DNA of 64,000 nt. It comes from Zerene cesonia (Eukaryota > Arthropoda > Insecta > Lepidoptera > Pieridae). The position numbers were made by a program, and so were the translations under genes. Positions 10,403 through 21,020 of the stretch are shown one piece after another; within the stretch, counting starts at the first letter, position 1, and each line of letters opens with the position of its first letter. Below the pieces are notes generated by a model, which made no database searches, had not been told where the DNA came from, and worked only from the letters and a program-made list of their open reading frames with translations. The stretch covers positions 7,750,001 through 7,814,000 of the forward strand of contig NC_052106.1 in assembly GCF_012273895.1 (NCBI RefSeq), written 5' to 3'.

Positions 10403-13400
10403 TCACAGATAAAGCTAACGAGCTCTATGATGATATAAAACAAAATACAAATGATATCTTTTCAATTTGATAATCGCCCTCTCAATTCAGTTTCTCTCCA
10501 AGGTAATGCAGGTGTTACACGAAGTCTATCTTATTTATATTCAAGGCCATTTTAAGGTTATACGATTGGTCTTGATAGACCTGCTTTTGTTTTACAATTT
10601 GCGTCTAGACCTTTTCAAATAAATGTAATATTGTTTTGTACACTGGGAGTGTTTTGAATTAATTCTCTGAAATAATGAAATCCACACGAACATTGGTGGA
10701 ATGTAGATTGATCTTTGACTACCACATTTCGTTTTACCCCACGTCTTCATCAGCTTTTGAGAGCTCTCCTTTTAAATGTAATATTGGATTTTTTTTTAAA
10801 AGCGCTATCCACTCCGCACATATGATACAGATTCAATATAAATACCAATTTTTCTAAACTTTCAATAATTTTTACTCAAAAACAGTACAAACACAAACGA
10901 CAAATCTCTTTACCATATTTAGGGAAGTCTACATTTAATTAAGCTACTACATTATATATATACATCGTTAAATTAATTCGTTTCTTACATCCATGCATGT
11001 ATAATTCGTGATGTGTTATTCCTCGCTAATTCGCAAAATTCAAGATACTTGGTGTCACGTCTCATGCATAGACGAAAATGGTTATAGTGAGCAAAGGATC
11101 CAGTTATTCCGGGTTTGAACCGGTGGATATTAAAAAAGTTCTAAATCTAGAAGAGAATAGAAGATTGGCTATTTAAATTTCTGTCTAGAAGAATCTACTA
11201 TCACTATAATATCTCACAAAGGCACATGGGACCTATCACAAATAAATCAATTTCTTAGTTTTCGTTATAATGAGAATACCATTCAAATTACTTTACAAGA
11301 ATTTAAGCTTATATCCTATCGTTTGCTAATCTCTTTTTCAGATTAATGAGCGATCTTCCTTGCGGACCTAGTTTTTAGCTTGGAAATCTAACGAAAACTC
11401 GTTCTTTGCAGAGAAAATAACGGATCTGTCTTTGTTTTATTTTGACTACGCGGACAAAGCCGCGGGCGGGTAGCTAGTTATTTATTAACCAAATTGTGAA
11501 TATAAAAATAAGCAGAATGGGTTGTGTAATTCTGTATGAAAGTATGAGCTTGCGGTGATATTAACCCAAAATATTACAAATGAAACTGGTTAATTGTAAC
11601 TTTCGCTTTGAAAGCAATCTAGTTTATTGCATTATTTTAAAGTTCATGATTCGGCAGTATTCAATTGGTTCAAGAACTCTTCCTTTTTGCAATCTTCTAA
11701 CCGACTTTCACAAAAAAACGGGAGTACTCCATTTCATTGTGTTTTTTTAAGCCTGAAAGTTGCAACAAACATTTCAACATCTGTTAAAGTTGAAACTATT
11801 TATAATTAATCAAACGTATGAAAAACCTAACTTTGCACTTCTAAAATATACGTATAGGTAACTCATCATTCATGATTTATGTCCACAAAAATTAACAAAA
11901 ATGTCAAAACCAGCAAGAGGGTCGCCATTACATACATTTGAACAGAAACTGTCGGTCTGTCAATCAATATTTATAACAAAACAGCTAACTCGAAACAATA
12001 ACCAGGGGAGATAACAGAAATAACTCGAAATGCGACCAAAATAAACCGCGGGTGGCGTCTTGCAACCATTGAAACAAATGAATAAAATACGATGGAATCG
12101 TCTGAGGAATGTGTCTCGCTTGTGATAAATGATAGCAATGTCGAATCAAATATAAATGTACGTTTCAGTAAATCACTGTATGTGATGCATCACTTTATAT
12201 AGGTTATTCAGGACGAGGAATCATAAAACGATACTTAAATATGATGTCTAGTTTTGTTAGTCTTATTTTTATATCAATTGATGTAAGAAATACAATTTAT
12301 AACAGTTTTTGTGTATAGTATAATTACTCTTTATTTAAGAAAAGTTAACATTAATATAATAATTAAAATATCAAAACGGTCGATTGAAATCCTTTCTCTT
12401 AATCTCCATCACTCGAAACTGTAGAAAGCGCACGCGAAGTTATTACAAAAATATGTAATTAGTGATTACATTGTAATTAAAACGACTATAAATAACTGCT
12501 GAAATTTACAAATCACGCCACAAAGTGAGAATAAAGCGCTTTCTTCTTTTGGACAATGTTGATTTACCGTCACGATAACCTTATGTTTAAGTCATTATAA
12601 TTTTTTTATTTTTTTTATTCTATTTTGTCATTGAATAAAACTCTTTATAATGACAATCTAAACCAGCCAGATTATACTACAGTCTAATAATCCATACAGT
12701 AGTGTGGAAGAGGCGTTAAGACAGTTCAATAGGTGAGGCGCAAGGGGTGAGAAGCAAGAGGAAGGAGCCCGAGCTACATAAGTCAGTCGCCATGTTTTTA
12801 GTAGCTCGGGACTCGCCTTTAAGGCTTATCGCTTGTAGGTATCATATATATTATTTTTGCCAAGCAATGATATGAATTACATGTTCTCATTTGTACGTAA
12901 TTTACGCATAAATTAATGATTTAAATATTATCTTAAAATTAAGGCAATTACAAATGAAAGATTCTAGTCAAAGACGGTGTAGTCGTTCTGAACTAAAGCA
13001 CAACTGTCGCATCTATACTTATACATACGTACGTTATACATAAACATATGTAAAAAAAATGTTATAACATTTTCATCAAATTAATATAAAAGATATTGTT
13101 AAAAGATCTCAAAGATACTCAGGTAATTCATCTCGACCAAGGTCATGTTATTGAACTTAGAAAAAACCGCAAACTTTTTTCACAACTTGATATGCGCAAG
13201 CGTCGCTTTGACGTAAGGCTTTATACATAATACATTAACGTTGTTTGCGACACTTGGCCATATGAATGGCTGTTTAAAAACATCTCACAGTTAAATCCTG
13301 AGTTTTGAGTGTACCGTTTAATATTATTTCGTTTGAGTGTGATTTACCTCTTAAGTTAAAAGGTCTTTCAACATGATTTTTTATTGTACTTATATACTTA

Positions 13401-13501
13401 CGACACGATATTATTATTAATATAACTTGCTCAGAACAATTTTTATTCCATTAAATAGCGTCAAGACATATTTTTAAAACTTTTATAAAGATAAATTTTC
13501 T
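10403..13501. other. Largely single-copy-looking AT-rich DNA
   Basis: About 3 kb without a gene. A family I-like 3' end (GACAAAGCCGCGGGCGGG, then TAGCTAG and T) sits at about 11453-11477. A hairpin at 12768-12810 is listed separately. The 60-codon frames at 10675 and 11627 show no domain or splice context. Confidence 0.45.
12768..12810. repeat. Hairpin with 10-bp arms
   Basis: CCCGAGCTAC (12768-12777) and GTAGCTCGGG (12801-12810) are perfect inverted repeats around a 23-base loop, in a GC-richer patch (12710-12830). Confidence 0.6.
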
Positions 13502-13645
13502 CTGATCGATTTTCTTTATGTTCCAGGATCAGTCGTTAGTGCCTTGTCAGATGGAGACATTTTTTTGTGAATCCCAACCGGGAATCGAACCCAGGACCTC
13601 TCGATTCTATACCAACATGTAATCAACTTTACCAAGGAAGCGGTA
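13502..13645 (-). mobile_element. SINE-T, truncated
   Basis: On the minus strand it has a tRNA-like head: TTGGTAAAGTTGATTAC in place of box A, and box B GGGTTCGATTCCCGG. CATCTGACAAGGC and AAAGAAAATCGATCAG follow. The 3' third (the CATCTGCCCCAT part) is missing. Confidence 0.75.
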
Positions 13646-13724
13646 TGCGTCTGCGACTGTCATAGATTATATTATATGTCGTTTTTATCGCGAGATTCCA
13701 ACTGAAGCTGGGACGAGCGGCTAG
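13646..13724 (+). mobile_element. Helitron 3'-end fragment
   Basis: CTGAAGCTGGGACGAGCGGCTAG followed by T matches the D/K-type 3' terminus. The rest of the element is not recognisable. Confidence 0.45.
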
Positions 13725-13955
13725 TATTGAGATTAATACACATTTCGAGCCAGCCCGGAACAAATAACTTTGACATTTAAGTTATAGATTGATGATGCAG
13801 ATATTCACCTTGAGAACATTCTGATTATAAGCTTGTTTTGGGCCTATGACGATATTTAGTGTTTCTTCCTAATTTTATAATCTTAACTATACTTGCATTC
13901 AATCACATCAAAATAAATATGATGTTCTTTTATCTTATAGACCTAAGTAACTTAT

Positions 13956-13995
13956 AGCTCTGTAGGATTATTTCTAAAAATAATCCTACGGAGCT
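13956..13995. repeat. Hairpin with 18-bp arms
   Basis: AGCTCTGTAGGATTATTT (13956-13973) pairs with AAATAATCCTACGGAGCT (13978-13995) with one mismatch and a four-base loop. It is not a recognised repeat terminus. Confidence 0.75.
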
Positions 13996-14015
13996 TAACC
14001 CAAAATTATAAATAA

Positions 14016-14196
14016 CTAGATGTAACCCGCGGCGTCACTAGTAAAATGCCTATGCACTAATCCAGTCTATAATCTATCTGTGTACAAAATTTTATGCAGT
14101 ACCTTAAGCTATTTTCATGCGAGTAACAAACCATATTCATCCATCTTTACTTACAAACTTTCACGTTATCCGGGCGGAGCCGGGGCGAGCGTCTAG
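14016..14196. mobile_element. Composite of Helitron C (minus) and D (plus) ends
   Basis: The left side starts A|CTAGATGTAACCCGCGG like family C on the minus strand and runs through ACTTACAAACTTTCACGTTA. Without a family C 5' end it then switches to CCGGGCGGAGCCGGGGCGAG, CGTCTAG, T, the family D 3' end on the plus strand. The unit therefore has CTAG-type 3' ends at both sides. Confidence 0.6.
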
Positions 14197-14374
14197 TTAA
14201 AAATAAATGCACTTTAATAACTAGAAAACTAGTCTCCCACGACGTAACCGTCCTATAATGTTACTACAATAACATCGTCACAAAATGGGTCAATTGCTAG
14301 GACATCCAGCTATCACACACGTTGCGAACAATTTAAAAAGCTTATTTCCTGTACATAATAGTTAATTATCCTAT

Positions 14375-14544
14375 TTATTATTAATGCGAAAAATTTGTTT
14401 GACTGTATTACACGTTGCAACGGAGCGATTTTCGTGATACGGTTTTTGTCTCTAGATAAATTATACTTTTTATAGCGGTGAAGCATCTGATTCCCGTTGA
14501 ATTTTACTTTGTCTTAGCAGGCGAAGCCACGGCCAGAAGGCTAG
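14375..14544 (+). mobile_element. Helitron-like element
   Basis: It begins near ATTAATGCGAAAAATTTG, a 5'-like start. It ends GCAGGCGAAGCCACGGCCAG, AAGGCTAG then T. The interior is not shared with other copies here. Confidence 0.5.
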
Positions 14545-14807
14545 TATTATTATAAAGGCTTAGCGTAGTTACATTAGAAGAATTATTTTGTAAGGTATGT
14601 GTATTTTTTATGATTAGATTGTGTGTGTCCTTATGTTTTATTACCTACATGATACAAAACAATTTGAAACTGACGAATTTATACATTTCAGTTATTTACC
14701 CTAAGAAGAAAAAAAGCAAAAAACCGCTTATTTAAACTTTCAAAATATTTCACAAATAAAACGTTTTCACAAATACGGTCCCGCGGGAAAGTCACCTTTA
14801 TACAACA

Positions 14808-15011
14808 CTAGCTGCGCCCCGTGGTTTCACCCGCGTAAGTCCTTATCCCGTAGGAATATCGGGATAAACAGTTGCCTATATGTTATTCCAGTCGTCCAGC
14901 TGTCTACATACCAAATTTCATTGCAATCGGTTCAGTAGTCTTTGCGTGAAAGAGCAACAAAGTGTGTGTGACACATCCTTACAAACTTTCGCATTTATAA
15001 TATTAGTAGGA
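14808..15011 (-). mobile_element. Helitron family A, full length
   Basis: It runs from A|CTAGCTGCGCCCCGTGG to CATTTATAATATTAGTAGGA. The usual CACACACACATCC near the 5' end is altered to GTGTGTGTGACACATCC. The base after its 5' end is not T but the first base of another Helitron. Confidence 0.9.
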
Positions 15012-15183
15012 CTAGCTGTAATCCGCGATATCACTCGCGCGGTACCCGGGCAAAAAACCTGTCCTAATCCAGACTATAACCTATCTACCAAATTTCACAC
15101 AGATACGATAAGCTGTTTTCGCGTGACATAACAAACATTCATCCATCCAGATCCAAACTTTTGCGTTTATAACATCAGTCGGA
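15012..15183 (-). mobile_element. Helitron family C, abutting family A
   Basis: CTAGCTGTAATCCGCG starts directly after the terminal A of the preceding element. The element continues with TCTACCAAATTTCACACAG and GTTTTCGCGTGACA, ending AACATCAGTCGGA then T. The junction fits insertion into the A|TCC boundary of the family A copy. Confidence 0.8.
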
Positions 15184-15942
15184 TAAATTGTTCGAGAGGC
15201 GCAATAAAAATTGTACAAGATCATTCTAAGCCTCTTTAAGCGATTCTAGCGCGAAGTTCGAGCTAGCCAAATAAATTTATAATTATCGGGCCAAAATAAA
15301 CTTGCTCGGCGAAGGTGATCGCGAGGGAGGCCGTGTATGGCAAATTTTGGGGATATTTCGGCTGAATTTGTTAGTTTTATAAACATAAAATGAAGGTAAT
15401 TGAAAAAATCGTATGGTTCACGTTTTGTGAGAAGATTATTTAAAATAGAATAAATGTATTATTACTAACTACTGCAGTAAACTATTTTTTTATTTTTTTT
15501 ATTATTGTACATTTTGGAATTAATAAGTGAACTTACTTACTTTTCTACTTGCAAGAGAGTCATCCATAAATTTTAAATATTTTAATTCCTAAATAAGAAA
15601 ATTATCCTATAGACATATTATATAATTTTGTAGATACAAAACATAATTCAGAAGATCATTGTTATTTTGAGGGTACTTAACGACTTGTCGACTTGTCATA
15701 TCTGATTAAAAAGGGGATATCAAAGACGATGCACTCGCCTAAAGCGTCTATTATATACGGTTTTGAAGTACAATAGAGCTCGTAGCTTGGTTCTTTGTTC
15801 AATTTTTACATATTTTTTTGTTATTATTAGAGTATTCTTTGTTTAGATATTAGTATTGTTTTGTTTTTAATAACAACGAAATGTGGATCAATTGAAATAC
15901 GCAAAAAAGATATCAGTATGCCTATTTTTTTTGCTTTTCCAT
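15184..15942. other. AT-rich DNA, nothing recognised
   Basis: A GC-richer patch at 15230-15350 holds no open frame. Confidence 0.4.
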
Positions 15943-15983
15943 CTATTAGCTTATTTATAACTCTGTTATAAATAAGCTAATAG
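15943..15983. repeat. Perfect 19-bp hairpin
   Basis: CTATTAGCTTATTTATAAC (15943-15961) and GTTATAAATAAGCTAATAG (15965-15983) are exact reverse complements with a three-base loop TCT. No matching repeat is seen elsewhere in the window. Confidence 0.9.
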
Positions 15984-16084
15984 TGTTAACTATCGAAACA
16001 GTGTTTGAAAAATATAAAACATTAATATAAATGGAAAGAAAGAAAAAACATTTATTTGGCGACATAAATCAATCATAATTCCAA

Positions 16085-16135
16085 CGCGTGTCTTTCGCCT
16101 GAAAGACGCAGGATCGAATCCCGCCTCGGTATTTT
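16085..16135 (+). other. tRNA-related fragment
   Basis: GTCTTTCGCCTGAAAGAC forms a perfect 7-bp stem with a 4-base loop. GCAGGATCGAATCCCGC follows, resembling a T arm with a box B, and a T run ends it. There is no 5' half or acceptor stem, so this is not a functional tRNA. It is probably a piece of a tRNA-derived SINE. Confidence 0.4.
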
Positions 16136-16311
16136 TTAGTTCTTCATATTTTTCAAATGTTAAAAAATCATATCGAAATATTGTTTTTTAATATCATGTA
16201 TTTATATTAATGTAAATAAAATTGAGTATCATCAAATAATAAGATGGTCAAAAATGATGGTCACCACACCAACTTGTTTTTGCATCTTCCGTTCTAACCG
16301 GTTTTAGTTAA

Positions 16312-16337
16312 AATAAAGCCTTAAATAAGGCTTTATT
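16312..16337. repeat. Perfect 12-bp hairpin
   Basis: AATAAAGCCTTA and TAAGGCTTTATT are separated by two bases. Confidence 0.8.
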
Positions 16338-16440
16338 CGCTTTACAATTTGTGTGAACGATTCCATCACGTCTGGGAATTCAATTGCTATAGGGTATAGA
16401 CATTATGGTCACTAACTATTTTCCCATTATATTTATATAC

Positions 16441-16475
16441 TAGCTGCATGCCCCGGCTCCGCCTGGGTCATTTAC
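16441..16475 (-). mobile_element. Helitron family E, 3' fragment
   Basis: A|CTAGCTGCATGCCCCGG, CTCCGCCTGGGTCATTTA matches the first bases of the copy at 32264. The remainder is missing. Confidence 0.6.
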
Positions 16476-16483
16476 CTAACTAA

Positions 16484-16681
16484 TCTACTTAATATTATAA
16501 ATGCGAATGTTTGTGAGGATGGATGTATATTGTGTATGTGTATGTATGTTTGTTACTCTTTCACACAAATACTATTGATACATACATAGTTGGACAACTG
16601 TAATAACACCTAGACAACTTTTTATCCCGATATTCCTACGGAATACAGACTAGCGCGGGTGAAACCGCGGGGTGCAGCTAG
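16484..16681 (+). mobile_element. Helitron family A
   Basis: It runs TCTACTTAATATTATAAATG to GGGTGAAACCGCGGGG, TGCAGCTAG then T. The usual CTACTGAACCGATTGCAATG core is replaced by TATTGATACATACATAG, so the core is partly deleted. Confidence 0.85.
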
Positions 16682-16796
16682 TAATATATAGAGTGATTGA
16701 TATTGTATATGAAATGATATGATATATAGGATGAATGTCTTATATAACACAGGTTATCGCCTAACATAGAAGACATAGCTCACGCCGTTGTTGTTT

Positions 16797-16966
16797 CCGC
16801 CCGTGGCTTCGCCCGCGTTGTCAAAGAAAAATTAGATAGTCCGAAAACTATGCCCTTCATCCTATGTCCTTTCTAAAGTATCAAACTACATTTCTGACGA
16901 GGTTCAAGTCATCATATAAACTCTTCAGTTTTGTCTGTTAATATAGTAGTATAGATAACTCATTTC
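16797..16966 (-). mobile_element. Helitron-like element, old
   Basis: It starts CCGCCCGTGGCTTCGCCCGCG, the complement of a GCGAAGCC-type 3' hairpin, and ends AACTCTTCAGTTTTGTC and ATATAGTAGTATAGA then T, like a family B 5' end. The CTAG is lost. Confidence 0.5.
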
Positions 16967-17202
16967 ATTTTACCCAGTAATTTTACGGATAAATTGTTTT
17001 ATAAGAACCATCAACAGTTTACCTTCATGACGCAATCAATATATCACATGTATGTATGTATGTACACTAACCATTTATTCCTCAACCACAAACGTCATTA
17101 CACACACTGTTGCATCTATTTAAAGTTCACTACAAGTAAAAGCATGAATTAATAAAATATAAACACACTTGAACAAAGATACGGAAACAAAATGGAATTC
17201 AC

Positions 17203-17233
17203 ACACACGCACACGCTATCTGTGTGTGCGTGT
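17203..17233. repeat. CA/TG hairpin
   Basis: ACACACGCACAC (17203-17214) and GTGTGTGCGTGT (17222-17233) are inverted repeats of alternating purine-pyrimidine sequence. Confidence 0.7.
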
Positions 17234-17813
17234 GTCATTACGCCAATGTCGTTCTAGGAATAGACACGTATAAAATTCTTATCTAGACCGATAATTATCA
17301 ATTGCATATCAAATGTTAGGTTATACGTATGTTAAAAAATAAATTAAATGCAAATTTGAATTTATTTCGTTCGTTTATATATGTCTCATTGTTTTGAGTT
17401 ATCCAATATGTACCAGATTCAAGGTTTATAAAAACTTTGGTAATATACAACTGTTATAACTCTAATAAAATTATACATTTAATTTACATACCAACAAGCA
17501 TCATTATAAATATCTGTGTAACATTATTAACATAGTTAATTGATTCGCGAAAACTAGACTAAATGAAAGAATGATTAAGACAAACGAATTTAATCATCAC
17601 TCATTGATAACTCAATAGAAATATTGTTTCCAGTTACTACAGTTTTGAGTATTTAAAAAGCAGGTAGAGGCTTTACCGAATGCAAAGGAGGAAACAACCT
17701 TCAAATAAAGGTAGCTTCTTAGAAGTAATATCTTGGACTTCCCATTATTAAAACGAATCATAATACGGGAAAATTTAAAAATATCATTAACTGGATATGT
17801 ATGTATATACATA
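17234..17813. other. AT-rich DNA, nothing recognised
   Basis: No supported feature. Confidence 0.4.
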
Positions 17814-18003
17814 CTAGCTGCGCGGTTTCACCCGCGTAACTCCGTATCCCGTAGGAATATCGGCATAAAAAGTTGCCTATATGTTATTCCAGTTGTCCAG
17901 CTATTTACGTACCAAATTTAATTGCAATCGGTTCTTCTTTTGCGTGAAAGAGCAACAAACACACACACATCGTTACAAACTTGCATTTATAATATTAGTA
18001 GGA
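17814..18003 (-). mobile_element. Helitron family A
   Basis: It runs from A|CTAGCTGCGCGGTTTCACC to AATATTAGTAGGA then T. Five bases (CCCCG) are lost between CTAG and the hairpin. Confidence 0.9.
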
Positions 18004-18570
18004 TAGGATTATCTCGTTAATGAATAATAATGAACGTTTGGAACAGTTGCAAAATTATTAGAGACACAAAGTGAAACGCAGTTATAATTTCAGTATGATT
18101 ATAAGCTAGTTAAAAGTTTATTTTAACGTTCTAACAATAAAGTTGTCAATACATTATCCTAAACCGTTTGACAATAAACTGCAGCTTTAGATGTAGTTCC
18201 AAATTAAATTCCGCTGTTAATAGGGTTGCTAAAGTTTTTTTTTTAAAATGTACCATTTCATTTAGAAAGGTTTTGATCTAAAAGAGTAGTTATTTGTATT
18301 TATTGATAGTCGAGTAAGTCTAGTTTATCAAATTCTATAGTTACGCTTGGACAAATCCCGCTGGGACCACATAGATTTTTTGTTATTCCATTTAAGTCAT
18401 TACAAACAAGAAAGTTCTATTATTAGTTCTAACTAAATTACTTTATTACCATTAATTCGTAGTAGCTAACCCTGTATACTCTTATGTATTCGATTTTATA
18501 TTTTAGAACAGTATATTTCATATAACCTCATGTTCTTACTAATCCAATACTATTTAAACATAACACTTAC
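18004..18570. other. AT-rich DNA, nothing recognised
   Basis: No supported feature. If the candidate exon at 18571 is real, this is the start of its intron. Confidence 0.4.
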
Positions 18571-18690
18571 GTGGGCAACATTTTCTTTTTCCATTTTTGG
18601 CAGCCCTTCTTACAATTCGGTGAAATCTGTCGACTAATCGCCTACACGCGCATACAGCTCTGCGGACGCATCCACCACGACAATCAGTTA
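18571..18690 (-). promoter_or_regulatory. Candidate 5' exon with strong donor (Dok-7-like leader?)
   Basis: On the minus strand a GC-richer patch (GTCCGCAGAGCTGTATGCGCG) leads to CCAAAAATGGAAAAAG and ends CCCAC|GTAAGTG, a near-ideal donor after 18571. The ATG at 18594-18592 sits in a good insect start context and opens only eight codons before the donor. Joined to the acceptor at 3285 the frame would stop after about 12 more codons, so it would act as an upstream ORF. TTATCAGTC at about 18787-18795 on the same strand resembles an initiator. The splice to 3285 is inference. Confidence 0.35.
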
Positions 18691-19419
18691 TCGAATGAGA
18701 TATAAATGGTGAAAAGCCTCTATTTGTACCCGTTATAGTCGAATTTGTTACCGTATTTAGGGATTTGCTTTAATTGATTGGAAGACTGATAAAGTTAGGG
18801 TAGGGCTGTCAAATGATAAAGATGGTGTCATTTGAATTTCTATAAAATAAGATAGTTTTAACGTAAACAAATAGATTTGAAGATTCATCAAAATACTGAA
18901 ATATATCTAAAATATACTTACCTCACACATATATATATATATACCTATGCACTGTATACAAAAACTTTAATTCGTAATTTAATTTAATTTTCCCATTCAA
19001 TACAAGAGGATTATGGGTAACGTTCTCTATAAAACTGTATTTGAAGTTACTACATACACGTTAATTGTAATCCCGAGGATATTAAATTTAATATATTTTA
19101 CTTTACAAATTCTAAAACACTTAAAATGTTCTCCTATTAACAAAATTGAATTTGAGCATGTCACTCATTACAATTTTCAATACAATTTCAATTGCGTCTA
19201 ATCCACAGTAATTAACAAAAACTCCAGGAATCTCGTTAAAGTAAACCGATATAGATGTGAATTGAAGGAGGCTTCTCGGAAAGCAACTTAGTAAGATTCT
19301 GTAAGTAAAGCGGTGTCTACAATGTTATTGCGACAGCGCGTCAATAGACTTAAAGGTCCAACTGTTATGCCTTTTTGTTTAAAATGACAATGTTCCCTTA
19401 AAATCCTCTAGAGATGATG
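18691..19419. other. AT-rich DNA, nothing recognised
   Basis: It contains an (AT)n tract near 18930-18945. The 62-codon frame at 19013 has no domain. Confidence 0.4.
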
Positions 19420-19495
19420 CAATTTTTTTTTTACAAAGGAACATGTGGGCTCCTGATGTTTAGTTATCACCGCCGCTCATAAACACTAGCAATCG
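19420..19495 (-). mobile_element. Retroposon tail fragment (S1-like)
   Basis: A T run at 19422-19431 precedes GGGCTCCTGATGTTTAG, TTATCACCGCCGCTCAT, the complement of the ATGGGCGGTGGT...CATCAGG tail. Only the last 60 bp are present. Confidence 0.6.
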
Positions 19496-19529
19496 GTTGT
19501 TTTCTACTGAATTAAAGTTCAAACTTATA

Positions 19530-19841
19530 TTCATCATCATCATCAGCCCATATATCTTCCCACTGCTGGGACACAGGCCTCCTATGAGGGTTTGGGCCAT
19601 AATCCACCACGCTGGCCAAGTGCGGGTTGGCAGATGTCTCATGTCGTCGAACTTTCACATGGACATGCCGGGTTCCACGAAACGGTGAAGGAAAACCCTT
19701 CACCGTTTCGAGCAATGGTGATGTTATTGACATGTGCAGATAAATTGAAAATCAATTAATTTCCTGCACGCTCGCCCGTTCTCGAACCCAATCTTATCGA
19801 TTTTGAAGTCCGAGGTTCTCACCACTGGGCCACCACTGCTT
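19530..19841 (-). mobile_element. SINE-TGA, full length with internal fold-back
   Basis: On the minus strand there is a tRNA-like head (box A GTGGCCCAGTGGTGAGAAC, box B GGTTCGAGAAC), then AATTGATTTTCAATTTATC, the CACTTGGCCAGCGTGG block and a (TGATGA)n tail. At 19678-19710 a 14-bp palindrome CGAAACGGTGAAGG/CCTTCACCGTTTCG replaces the usual CATCGTGAGGA junction seen in other copies. Confidence 0.9.
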
Positions 19842-20551
19842 ATAAATTTATATATCAGCAAAGTATTAATATGCTCATTTAAGTGTTCAATGTCCAATAT
19901 TTACAACTTAAATACGTCAGGCTTCAATCTTGTTTCATAAGAAGTCTAAATGTATTCTAGTCTATAGTATAATTTCTTTGTACCAAATTCCATCTGAACA
20001 AAACTGATTGCTTGAAACAGTAATTAGAGGCGAATTCCATCCATTCAGCTTTATAGGAAACAGCATAATCAAAACAGAAAATTATTATATTAACACACAG
20101 CTTCTACTCATATCATCCATCCATAAATGTATGTAACACTTAAAGTCTTTATAGTGTATGCGACTTACAAATACAAACCGTTAGAGCGTTCCCACGTTAC
20201 CCAACTGTTATAGCTAAGCACGAAATCGGTAAATGAACCTGTTTTACTCCATCCAGACATCTACAAAATTTCGCATATATAACCAACATCATTTAAAATA
20301 CATGCGACTTACGACAAACGCAAGTCAAACCCACGTGATCAAACCTTTACAACTAAAACAGGAGATTGGTAAATTGATAGCAAGTCTCTATTGCTACCAC
20401 AGTGCGGTTTGAATGGGTACATTAGTATGTTCTTACTGTTGTAGACCTCTTGCTTCACGTCTAGGTTATTCGAAACATTGTTAATCGCTATTCGTTTTAA
20501 TATTGTTTTAGAGTTCACACATTCACTGGTGAAACAAACCAGTTATTATTA
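19842..20551. other. AT-rich DNA, nothing recognised
   Basis: No supported feature. Confidence 0.4.
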
Positions 20552-20713
20552 CAGGTCCGCCCCGGCTTCGCTCGTAGTACATATTTATATAGCCTTCCTT
20601 AATAAATGGGCTATCTAATAGTGAAAGAATTTTTCAAATCGGACCAGTAGTTCCTGAGATTAGTGCGTTCAAAAAAACAAATAAACTCTTCAGATTTATA
20701 ATATTAGTATAGA
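20552..20713 (-). mobile_element. Helitron family B
   Basis: GGTCCGCCCCGGCTTCGCTC starts the unit, with the terminal CTAGC changed to CA. It ends TTATAATATTAGTATAGA then T. It aligns along its whole length with 35253-35417. Confidence 0.85.
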
Positions 20714-21020
20714 TAGATGCTTATAAAACCTTTCAGTATAAGATTTTATATAGGTAGGTTTCGCCAGAAAAATAAACTATTTTATAACATAAAGAGTCCA
20801 TGTTTTATTAGATTAAGTATCATGTATATTAAATGTAAATAACTCATACATTTTTGTTTTTCCATGTTGTATTTGATTACTTACGTGTATTAGTTTAATC
20901 TTGATGGCCTCATGCGTTTATCTCATTTATTTATTCAATTATTTTTGTACTAAAGTTAAATGTACTTGGAAAACCTTATTAAGCTGCTTATGCATGAATT
21001 CTAGTTATTTTTTAATAACT

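Noticed and set aside
14880..15131. 83-codon frame beginning MLFQSSSC
   Set aside because: It is a reading through Helitron A and C. The same peptide start appears in the Helitron frames near 1370, 32031 and 61234.
15943..15983. microRNA precursor
   Set aside because: Arms of 19 bases with a three-base loop are too short for Drosha/Dicer processing; kept only as a structural hairpin.
16085..16135. Functional tRNA gene
   Set aside because: Only a T-arm-like part and one stem are present, with no acceptor stem or D arm.
19460..19733. Three overlapping frames of 60-73 codons
   Set aside because: All fall inside a SINE-TGA copy.
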